64,000 nucleotides of DNA. Origin: Theobroma cacao. Lineage: Eukaryota; Streptophyta; Magnoliopsida; Malvales; Malvaceae. The notes below the pieces were generated by a model, which was not told where the DNA came from, did no database searches, and saw only the letters and a program-made list of their open reading frames with translations. The number at the start of each line of letters is the position of its first letter. Positions within the stretch are counted from its first letter, which is position 1. The position numbers and the translations under genes were made by a program. The stretch spans positions 1,825,664 through 1,889,663 of the forward strand of contig NC_030857.1 in NCBI RefSeq assembly GCF_000208745.1, written 5' to 3'. This document shows, one piece after another, positions 38,735 to 58,000 of the stretch.

Positions 38735-41700
38735 CTAAGAAGATAGAACAGCCGGCTGCTGTGTTGCCTCCTCTGCTTCCAAACTCTCATAATATTTGAC
38801 AAGGACTTCCCATCCTCCAGGGCACATAAAACCGTCAGGAGGGTTCTCACCGTTTCTTGCATAAGTTCGCATCTGCAGCAATACCTATTAGAGTCAGAAA
38901 CTTAAGAACTATATGCAATTTGAAATGCCAGCAAACTTAATTCGACAACATTTCAAGAGTATTGTCCAATCTAAGGGAATTTCCCGTCATATGGACACTT
39001 TCACAGATAACATTAATGCTTACTTGAAAACAAGATAATAATAATGGAAGCTTTTCTAGCAACCTTCGACATCCAATCAATTAGTCGAAATTGTATTAGC
39101 AGTAATGATTACTCTTCTGAAACTTCAATGACATGCCATACACTGTATCACAGAGCCTCATCTTCAAAATTTTCTTCATTAATTTATTTTTTCCTACTGA
39201 AATGTAATGAATTGTCCCAAACCAGTTCATGATATTCTTATATAAATTAATGAAGTAAAATTAAACCCCTTAAGTTTCTGGTTAGACCCTGTTTCCTTTA
39301 GTAACCACTGCAGAATTTCATAAGTTATATATAAGGTAGATTTGAGCAACAACTGAGAAGCAAGACTAATTGACTCAACAACAAGCATCATATTAGTTTT
39401 ACATGTTATTCTGCACAAGACTTTTGACTAATAAAATGATGAAGCCTGAAACACCGTAAGAATCTAGAAAATCCAACACTTACCTTGGTTCCAGAGATGA
39501 AGAGGAAATCTTTAGCTCGCGAAGGATCAAAAAATGCCATCTTCTTTGCCACTGTGTCATAAGCTGCCACCTGCAGACCATAATTCAAGGAAATAAGTGG
39601 AAAAGGGAGGGGAAAAACACACACACACACACAACATAAGGCACCATTTCTTCAGCAACAATTAGTCCTGATTGAGTGGTAAAGGTTTCTCTTTGGATCA
39701 TTGAGTGATGAAAAACCTTATTACTGGATCAGTATTTATTGAGATTATTGGCTACTGTTAAGATTAATGAAGGAGTTTCTAAAACGGATCAAGTCATATA
39801 TACTGCATAAATTGAGTCACCATGTGATATTACTCTCTAAGGGGAGTAACTCATACATTGAAGATCTAGCAAAAGGACAGCCTAACCCCTAACCCATAAA
39901 TATCATTTGAAGCATTTATCAATCAAGAATAGCCAGTAAAGTTTATATATGATAAACAAGGAATTGGAAGCAGAGCTTGAAGTAATAAGGTAAAAAGTAG
40001 CAAATATTATCTATAATTAAGGTTAAACCAGCATATATTGCCATATTGGTACGTACGTGAAATGGCAAAATGTTAAGCTTTTCCAACCCAGGAGCCATGC
40101 TTAGCACTTTTTTCCCATGATCAGGGTCATACAAGTCCCTCTTCTCTGTTGGGTGACCCATTCCAGCAGGATCACGACCTACAATATAAAAATTAGCCCC
40201 AGCATTTATCCTTGCCTTGGCATGCCACTGCACCTCTGTTGGACCTGCATAATGCATGGGTGATGGGAATATGGCCACAATGGTAGTCTCAGGGTCAAGG
40301 ACTCCATCTTCCAGGACCTGGATATAAATGAAATTCAATTTACAAGTCATTTGAACAGAGAAGCTGATGAAGTAAACAGTAAACTGTCACCTAAATGATA
40401 AGAAAGTACAAAAACTGTCATCAATTTAAACTTTTTACAGAAACTTTAAAGTTTCAAGACAAATTTATTTGAATGCTAAACACCATACAAGAAAAACATC
40501 AAATAGTTTTGGTTCATAAGTCAGAGCTACGAAGTACATAGAATTGCATCATTTTTCAAGAGTTTGCACATATCTTGTCCTTATAGCAAGTATCCTTAAT
40601 CTGGCTGATATTAGTAGTGATTATATAAAGTGAATGATGGGAAAAACCTTGCTGTGTTGTTCCATGCGAACATTCAAGGGCACATCATCAGCCTTTGTGA
40701 AACCACCTAAAGGATGAAGCAACAGGATTGGATTCCTGAAACCCATTTCTAAAAGCCGTCTCCGAGTATCATTCATCAATAGTGCATGCCCATTATGGAC
40801 AGGATTCCTTAATTGAAAAGCAAAAACTGCATCAGCTTTACGCTTATCAAATTCTTTCCGGAGTTGCTTGGGGGAAATTCTGTAATGATCAAGCCCATCG
40901 TTATATTTGATAGGTTTCAAAACTTCCAAATCACCTCCAATGAGCCAGTTTCCAGCTGGAGTGACGACTTCCTCAACATATGGCAATCCTGGTGCACTTG
41001 TTCCCCATGTTCTAGCTATTCTTTCTTCTTTATTATGCTTGTAGATTTGAATGCTGCAATGAAACTTAAACATTTAAAAAATATTTACAAAATAAGAAAG
41101 ATTAATTGATTTGAAAACTTTCCAGCACAGTTTCAGCTTGCATGATACAAATGCCAATTCAATCAGTAATCGAGCAATTAAGCACATAACACTTGCAACC
41201 AACAAGACTCCTCGAAGGCTTACCTAGCAGTATACATCAAAGTAAACGAGCTGGAATTTTAAACCAAGCTTATATATTACTAAAACTTCCACCTTTTTTT
41301 AATTTGCATTCATAAAATCAAAATTGGAACCTTAAAAAAACAGTAATACTAACAGTTAGAGTATGTAGAAACACAATTGCAGTTGTCACATGCACCTTCA
41401 CATATAATAAAAGATGTGCAAAAAAAAATAAGGAAAAAAAGAAAGAGATTGTTAAAAAAAAAAAACAGGAACCTCCTGAGAATGGCGATCAAGTCTCCAT
41501 CAGGCCCAACCAACCCAACATCGGAAGACGACCCAATTCCTTCCTTAGTCTCATCATCAATAGCCAAAACAATGGGAAGTGACATGTTGACAATAGACCC
41601 ATCTTTCATCCTCAACGAATTGAAATGCAAGCTCTGCAAATACTCATCTTCCCTCATAAACCCTTTCAGAGGACTAGCCCACCCTTCGCTAATCACATGC

Positions 41701-42032
41701 ACCCACTCCATATCGATCTTGGTCAACCTCACCTTCGGCATTGACTCGGCCTCAGCCGTCTTCGCTTCCCTTTCACTCTCCGGCAGCACCAGATCGACGA
41801 CGACCCCACCATCTGGCTCGATCAACGAGCTCTTGATCACGGGAGTCGAAGAAGACTGAACCGGAGCTTGCATTCTTCTCGGCTTGTGAAATGTTGACGT
41901 TAAAGGGTTAGAATGGTAAATTGGCCTTGGTCGGATTTTGGAGTTATAACAACCCGTGAAACAGCTGGGTCTGTTGCTGAAATTAAGATAAGTCGTGGAA
42001 GTGGTGAAATATACCTTAATCGTTACAGACAT
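38735..42032 (-). CDS. APS2: ATP sulfurylase, APS2-like, possibly dual-targeted
   Basis: Five exons on the minus strand: 42032-41473, 41053-40648, 40317-40057, 39570-39484 and 38872-38735. They join in frame to 483 residues. The enzyme (sulfate adenylyltransferase, EC 2.7.7.4) makes adenosine 5'-phosphosulfate from ATP and sulfate, the entry step of sulfate assimilation. Seen: an N-terminal PUA-like domain with [17 protein letters not shown], the nucleotide-binding [13 protein letters not shown] (about 267-279), [43 protein letters not shown] (369-378) and the C-terminal [20 protein letters not shown]. The first 53 residues contain no Asp or Glu and are rich in Ser, Thr and basic residues, as in a plastid transit peptide. 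Met54 (ATG at 41873-41871) would give a 430-residue cytosolic form. An in-frame stop at 42077-42075 fixes the first ATG. Orthology to APS2 is supported by the degenerate miR395 site and by context. Confidence 0.95.
41625..41645 (-). other. Degenerate position of the miR395 target site within the sulfurylase exon 1
   Basis: In miR395-regulated ATP sulfurylases the target overlaps codons for the EFLQTLH motif. Here the homologous codons encode EYLQSLH, and the 21 nt differ from the miR395 complement, as I recall it, at about ten or eleven positions, including most of the central ones. Cleavage by miR395 is therefore unlikely. Arabidopsis APS2 is likewise the isoform that escapes miR395. Confidence 0.6.
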
Positions 42033-43774
42033 GATTGTAGGGAAGTTGTGAGATTCAGTTTGAAGAATAAGTTGTTAGAGAAGAACAGTGAGATCCGCGG
42101 AAACTGGGTGACAAAGATTGAGGCTTTAAAATTGGCGAACATCGTTGCTGTTGGTGGTGGAAGAAAGAGCATTCGGCTGGAAAAGAGATCCACACGTTTG
42201 CCTGTTTCACTCGCTTTCGTGTCTGTGGACGGGGGAAGTTTGGCGCTGGGGGACCAGAGGAAAAGTATGGGCTCAAAGGCCATATTGAAAAGGTTGAAAG
42301 GAACTCGCAGCCCAATCCTGACCCAAGAATTCAGGACTGCACGTCTAAAGATCAATGGATGGGAAGCCTTGAAATGTTCGTCTTTCAGGTCTTCCTATCT
42401 ATCTTCCATTGATTCTTTGCTTTCTATAATGCTCAATCGCGTTCAAGGGTAGTCACCTTCGTTACATTATCCTTGGCTTGCTAGTTGGCTTGAGCTTTTT
42501 CTTTTTCTAGAACAAAAGAAGATGGTTGTTCCATGACTGTGCCTTGCTTTCATGATGGAGGTGGCAAAGATTTTGAATCATCAGCTACCAGAGATTGGAA
42601 CGTCATCATTCGAATCTAGAATTTTGTTCAAATTCCTTACATCTAACACTTAACTACTTGAACTATGGTTAGATTATATATTTGTATTCTAACCTTTGAA
42701 AAAATACAATTTATGAGCTTATCATCTTAATTTAACAAGAAAAAAAATGAATATTTCAAATTTATTATTCACATTTAAAGGCATTCGTTTTGATTAATGA
42801 ATACAATTTTTGCTTTTCAAAAAATATATATTATTAATTTAATCTTTTATAATAATATAAGTTATTTACAATATATTAATTGAGAAAAGAAAAAATCACA
42901 AATAGTCGTATGAAAAAAAATGAAATTATAAAAAAATATAAATGAAATTTACTTTACATTTCATCTTAAATAGCAATTTAATATGCTTTTAGTAGATCCT
43001 ATTATAATTTAGTTACTAGTTATACTGCCAAAGTATTTCAACTAGTATACAGAAAGAATCTGTAATTAGATACCAAGTAAATAAATAATTAGTGTGTGAG
43101 TGATTAGTTTGTATGTGTTGATTAAAGAATTAAATACATATGAATTGGGTATGTAAGAATGTGATGTTCTTTGCCTATGACTGAAGGAATAATTTTTCAA
43201 TGAAACTTTAAAATATTTATCAAGATACAATTTTGTAGACATAACCAAGACTTGCATAAATTACGCAAATGTTAAACTACTTGAAAATATTTACCCATGC
43301 ACTGCTTTGAAGAAGTTTTTAAGATCATGTGCTTTTTCCTTCATTGCATTTAAACTAGTGAAATCAACTAATGCTTGAGATTCTAAATCCATAGTTTTGA
43401 ATTAAAGAAAACACTTATACAATCCACGTTTAGCTGCAAGTTCAATGGATTGTAATTAAAACTTTCAAAAACAAAATCTTATAATAAAAATGTTTAAACT
43501 TACCTTTCTTTCACTAATAATTCAGTGAACATGATTGGGGTAATTATGATTAAAATCAAAATAATCAAAATAATTTAATAAATTTGATTAAAACAGTTTG
43601 ATTAATTTAAAAATAAGACCAATTAAATCGATAAGTCAATTGATTTTGATTTTTCTTTTTTTTTCTAGTTAATCAAATTAATCAATTTATAACTACGAGC
43701 ATATTTTCAATTGCGTTTGTCGAAACACTTTAATATTTTTAATTATATTTGCTATAACATTTTGATGTTATTAA

Positions 43775-44105
43775 ACTTACATTATTATCATGATTTCATA
43801 ATTTAATTGATTTACTATATAATAAAACATAAAAAAATGAATCTAAAACAAAATATAAGATATGTGACCCAAATAATTCACATAATTTGATAAACCGAAC
43901 TTTGGATCGATTTGGTTAATTTTCGCAACATATTCAATTAACTTACATTGTTATCATGATTTCATAATTTAATTGATTTACTATATAATCAACATAAAAA
44001 AATGAATCTAAAACAAAATATAAGATCTGTGACTCAAAAAATTCATATAATTTGATAAACAGAAGTCTAGATCGATTTGGTTAATTTTCGCAACATATTC
44101 CATTA
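43775..44105. repeat. Tandem duplication, about 166 bp per unit
   Basis: Unit 1 begins ACTTACATTATTATCATGAT at 43775. Unit 2 begins ACTTACATTGTTATCATGAT at 43941 and ends near 44105. Both contain CATAAAAAAATGAATCTAAA, TTTGATAAAC and ATCGATTTGGTTAATTTTCG in the same order. They differ by a few substitutions and small indels, so the duplication is not fresh. There is no coding capacity. The unit may belong to a larger degraded element. Confidence 0.85.
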
Positions 44106-44215
44106 ATTTAATTATACATTTTTTATAATCAAATTAACATTTTACTCATCCTACTCTCAAAGTCATGTATTCTTTTTTTAAAAGGCAATAGTAAACTTGA
44201 CAAATTGTGTGTTTC

Positions 44216-44760
44216 ATGTCATAAATGTATCAGACACGATTAAACACAAAACACATTAAGACTAAACACGAACACGATATGTTTAATATTCGTATCTTAA
44301 ATTTACAACATGTACACGATTAAAATGTTTATTAAATATATCAATATACGACACGACACGATTAATAACACATTTAACATAATTAGTACTTTTAACACTA
44401 TTAAATAAAAATATTTACAATTAAATAAAATTTTATTATTTAAATTTAAAATCTATAATTATAAAAATAATTATATAAAAAAATTAATAACATCAAATAT
44501 AATAAAATTTAATATAAATAACATACATAAAATTCATTATCATATAATTACATTATAGCCTTTATAAAATTAAAAAATTACTAAAATAAATATTTAAAAT
44601 TATTTATATAAGATTAAAATAGTTTTTAACTATTAATTGTTAATAGGTTAATAACGTGTCACGTATATACGATTAAGTAAACGTATTTAAATGTGTTTAT
44701 CGTGTCTGACAAGTTAAGATACGAAAATTTTCGTATCTTAACGTGTCAAACATAATTAAA
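44216..44760. mobile_element. AT-rich inverted-repeat (MITE-like) element, with a palindromic right end
   Basis: The left end carries CAGACACGATTAAACACA (about 44231-44248). The right end carries its inverse, TGTGTTTATCGTGTCTGAC (about 44692-44710), so about 480 bp lie between imperfect terminal inverted repeats. Immediately to the right is a perfect 30-nt palindrome (44713-44742, arm GTTAAGATACGAAAA), extendable to 44707-44748 with one mismatch. Beyond it a second arm (GTGTCAAACATAATTAAACA) repeats the terminal motif in the opposite sense. The layout suggests two copies of one element joined head to head. It has no coding content. Confidence 0.5.
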
Positions 44761-45534
44761 CACGAAACACGTTAAAATTAAACTCAAAACCTATTTAACT
44801 TATATATTATCATATCATGTTAACGTATCGTATTTAAAATTATCAGATCTAAATAATAATTATCACAATCTTATACTAGCAGTTTGTAAGGTTGAGTCTC
44901 AAATTAGGCATTACACTTGGTTATGCTCCAATTGCCAAAATAAAGTCCTAAATGGTAATTCAACTCAATTAATTAAACAATACTTTTTTTTATTACAAGA
45001 AAAATAACATTTGACCTTTCCTTTGAAATTCATAATTTAGTTGACAATGTCAATCAGGTCATCAATGTCAGTCACAGATAACACTACTACCGTTAGATTT
45101 CGGAGAAAAGACGCACGGCGACACATTAAAAAAAAAGCAAAAAGGCCCCACATCAAAATCCACATATCGTCCTTTAGATATTTTGGTCTGTCACGCAATT
45201 ATCTCACAGCCACCTCCTTATTGCCGAGGGAGAAGTATATTCCAAAAAATTTTAAAAAGAAAAATAAAAATGAAAACCTGTTAGCTCCACAAGCCAAAGA
45301 CCAGAACGACCTTTCCCATATACAAAGACGCAAACACCCCTATCCTTCTTAAGGTCTCCCGCTTCTTTATTTCTGTATCCCCTAAATCTCGTAGGGGTAT
45401 TATTGTCTTGTAAGTTTGTCACCGTGCCCTAATTCGCCGTCGCAACAACAGATCCACAAGACCAGAAGCTAGAAAACAAAACTCGAAAGCAAGCCTGGTT
45501 TTCCTTTTTTCTCTTATATTTATCGATTTTGCGG

Positions 45535-45543
45535 TTAGGGTTT
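45535..45543 (+). promoter_or_regulatory. Telo-box (AAACCCTAA, reverse orientation) in the XRN leader/promoter
   Basis: TTAGGGTTT lies 62-70 bp upstream of the XRN start codon. Telo-boxes sit close to the transcription start of many plant housekeeping and translation-linked genes and are bound by TRB/PUR-alpha factors. Its location is seen; its function here is inferred. Confidence 0.5.
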
Positions 45544-45604
45544 TGTCTTTGGTGTTCCAATTTTTTAGAGATCCGCGAGAGATTGGAATTGGGAGGGATT
45601 GGCA

Positions 45605-54294
<8,690 letters not shown>

Positions 54295-54720
54295 AAGATC
54301 ACTTTTAACTGCAGTTAGGTGTTGATGTTTGAATTGTTGTATAATAGTATTAGTTTTTCCGAGTGGCTAAGGTTTTTTTTTTTTTTTTCCTAGAAAAATA
54401 AGAGATGATGTCTATTTCCCATTTGAGAACTTCTTAATTATAACATTACATTAAACAACTTCAAGATTGGAGGTTTTGCTCCATTCCGTGAAAAGTAATT
54501 TTAAGTATATTTTTTCTAATTCCTTGGACAGAAGTAGTTTTGTGGAAGCTAGAGTTGGAAATTTTGATTATATGGATGTTGGGCTGCTGGGTCATTTTGT
54601 AAGGTCGGGCCGTAGGTGATGTGGGCTGGGTGGTTAATTGAATGGAGAACCTGGCCCAAGCTTATGAATGTTTTTCTTAATTTTTTTTTCTCTTTTGCTG
54701 TCCCTTTTTCTTCAATATTT
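54295..54720 (+). other. Probable 3' untranslated region of the XRN3 gene
   Basis: After the TGA at 54292-54294 the sequence becomes T-rich, with a run of 15 or more T near 54371-54388. Several AT-rich stretches could direct polyadenylation. The boundary is not resolvable by eye. Confidence 0.35.
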
Positions 54721-54954
54721 TTCAAAATTCCATCTTTTGGCAGCATTTTCTTATAATAAAAAAAGAATGTCATTTCTAGAAGTCTATGAGAGATATATTC
54801 TAAGATAATCCTACTTTTGAAAAATAAGATTTTATTAATATATATATTTGCTTTTGGCTCGATGAATTGATGTAACACTGCAATATGAATCAGGTGAGAT
54901 GGTCATAGAAGCAACCAACTTTTTAAAGATATGTGGCTGTTCTTCGACCTTGAT

Positions 54955-55065
54955 TAAAAATACATATATATATATAATATATATATATATTTTTTTTTTT
55001 CCATTGTTTACATGCAATCACNTATATAAATACATATATATATATATATATATATATATTATTTT
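54955..55065. repeat. Interrupted TA microsatellite with an ambiguous base
   Basis: Two TA-rich blocks (about 54963-54990 and 55033-55059), each followed by a T run, flank an N at 55022. The matching block order hints at a small local duplication. The ambiguous base suggests uncertain assembly across the repeat. Confidence 0.8.
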
Positions 55066-58000
55066 TTTTTTTTCATTTTTATTTGGCCTTTTCCGAATGA
55101 AATCTTGCTATTGGTCCCTTTAAAAAGAAGCCCACTTTTTCTTTTTTTTTTGTCTCTTGGTCAGAGAAGAAACACACTTTTAAAAAAGTAAGGAAATGGA
55201 AAAGAGCCTCTCATGCTGAAAAAAAAAAAAATGAATCTTGTATGCTGCACGTGTGCAGCGCAGTCACAGCTTAGAATGGTCGGCTTGTTCAGTTTAGATA
55301 AACAAAAATAAAAATAAATAAAACTTTTTAATGATCAGTATGAATGAATCCGTATCCTCGATTTTTGTGAACCTTTTTCTCTAAAGAAAGAACAACAAAG
55401 AAGACAGATACTTGAAATAAATAAAATAAAAGCAGGGCAAATGAGATTTGGGTGCGGTTTCAGACTCTATGGTTCGCCCAAGTTCTTGGAATGTTCGAAC
55501 CCATTTGGTTAAGGTTCGCTTGGGCTTTGTGTTACACGTGCGAGCAAAAGTAGGTAGGTTGTCCACTTTTCAAACAACTGTCCTGAACGACTCCAAAAGT
55601 GGCCTGCTACGCACTCTCATTGGATCATTGGACAGTGACAATGCCGCACGTCACCGCCTTGTTTTTTCTCTATCATGATAGTATGTAATGTTATTTTCAT
55701 TTTTGATTCAGAAAAGTAAGCTTGTCCCCTTTGTAAATTTGTGCAAGCTTCAATCCATATTCCACCCCTTTTTAAATAAACTTTTTTTTCTTAATAATCA
55801 ACATAAAATTTTTAATTTCAATATATTCTTAGATTCAATGAAAAAAAAAAAAGAAGAATAGTAACACAAAAAAACTCTCTTTTTTAAAGATTATGACTAC
55901 ATTTATAGTCTTAGATAATTTTCTTTGCTTGGAATAGATTTTTTTGAAATATTTCGAGTAACATCTGAAATCAAATGGATGGCATCACATATTTAAATAT
56001 TGATATGCAAATATTATACTCCAAATTCAGTAAATTTCTATCTCTTTGGAGTATAATTTATGTAAGCAGGTGGGCCATTTTTATTTTTTTATTTTTTAAA
56101 ATTAGATCAATCCAAATTTATTTCTTGCTCCATTCTTCAACTATCAGCATGAGATTCTCCACAGCTAGAGGTATGAGAAGCATCCAAAGGAAAATCTAAA
56201 TTTAACTTAAAAAATCCAAACCCAACCAAATTTCAGTTTGATTGAAACTTTCAAACCAGTTCTACAACAAAGAGATACTCTTTGATTTTTGGGTTTTGCT
56301 TTAAATTGAAGAAGCTGTTGCCCCTCCAGTGTTGTATGAGAATCAATATGAGTGTCTCTGCTTAATTATATTCTAATTCTTCATGTTAGAAATTAATTCA
56401 GTTTCGTAAAGTACATATCTATAAGATTCTAGTGAAACCAAAAAGAAAAATACTAGTTATAAACTTGTAATCAGCTTAAAACACAAGCAATTAACTATCT
56501 TTTCAAGACTAAAACGAGATTAATTATTTTATAAACCGTCGGCCAATACCTTCTCTTATGGAAGAATTTATATTTGGTTCAAGGGGAAGGGAGAGGATTC
56601 GAAATACGAAGCAAAGTCTCCATCAACACTGCTACGAGTATTTAACAAATCAATGTTTTAAGCTTACAAGGTATCTTAAATCTTAATTTAAACCTAAAAG
56701 ATTATTTAAGAGAGATCCATGTTCATCGGCTGTCTGTAGATTAAAATTGTTAAGAAAAAGGAAATCTTGATTTATTGAATCTGAAACTATGATATTATAT
56801 TGTAAGAAAAGAACTCTTGTATTATAATATAATTTTAACGAAATAATTTATGTAATTATTTTAAATGAGATGATGAGTTTAAGTTTTGTTCTCTTTAAAC
56901 GATGTTAAAACAGACTTATTTTTTACTTTTGAAGTTCTTTCGTTTATAGTTTAGCCAAAAAGAAAACAAAATTTGAAGATTATGACTGGCAAATGAAGTC
57001 ATTAGTGACGATTGTAATAAGTTAATGACTACACGTGTTCAGCTCCATAATTTGCATATAATGCTACCTATTTGCCATAACAAGAAAGCTAGTCAAGACA
57101 TAATTAGTAAAAAGGTTTAATTCCTTAAGTAGAACATTAATCAATAACCTTATGCAAATCATGAACATGGTACCCCTTAAAACCTTAGAAATTTTTTATA
57201 AAAAAAAGAAGAAGAAAGAAATAAAATTGAATTAATCTCATACTAGTGGGAAAGCATATTGCAATTAAAATGTAGATGTGACTTGTTATTTATCATTATT
57301 GTTTGATATGAAGCCAACCATGTATGTCTCGTCCCTCTAACAGGCATTTCAATTGGGGCACAAAAGTCTGCTGAGATGCATCCAAAGGACACATCTATAC
57401 ACTTCGTATACTTCATTTATTCAAGGAACAGTATTGAAAGTAATGTCTCTCATGTTTGCAAATTGCAGTTTGTTGTTTCAATCATTAGTTCATGTTGGAA
57501 AAAATTATTAGAAACCCTTTGGGTTGTGGCTGTATTTGCTGCCAAATTACAGACAAAACAGATGTATAGCAAGTTGCAGCAAATTCCCATCATTAAAAGA
57601 TAACGATGGGTAACAGTTTTGAGATTAGATACCTTTCCCTTTGAAAGATTTGAGATGGTACCCAGAATGAGTCCCTTTCATCACAAAAATCATACCCATA
57701 CTAATCCGTTATTTGAAAATGTAAGGTGACAAAAATAAGATCGAAGTACAATTTTTTGAAAAAATGAATATGATAGAAGTTATTATTGAATTAAAATATT
57801 CGAGTGTGATATCTTTATCATATTGAATGATTGATCGATACGTATATTATCGTTAGATTGTTACATCAATAGAAAATTTCGATAAATTGATTGATAACGA
57901 TCTCGAAAGCTTTAGTCCTTCTTTCTAAAACTTTTTTTGAAGAAATTTAAGCAAAATGAAAAGGAATGCATGAGAGAACTTTTGTCATCCGTGATACATG

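Larger units (their letters stand above)
42078..45400. other. Spacer between the divergent sulfurylase and XRN genes
   Basis: The part at 42.08-42.45 kb is GC-richer and probably holds the sulfurylase leader and core promoter. From about 42.6 kb the DNA becomes extremely AT-rich, with repeat structures listed separately (tandem duplication at 43.78-44.1 kb, inverted-repeat element at 44.2-44.75 kb). No coding gene or transposase fragment is seen. The last 300 bp rise in GC and probably carry the XRN promoter. Confidence 0.5.

Noticed and set aside
41913..42452. 179-codon plus-strand frame opposite the start of the ATP sulfurylase gene
   Set aside because: It overlaps the transit-peptide exon and leader of the minus-strand gene, has no family motif, and no splice or promoter context of its own.
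45041..45352. 103-codon plus-strand frame upstream of XRN3
   Set aside because: Lysine-rich, in the promoter region of XRN3, with no family motif.
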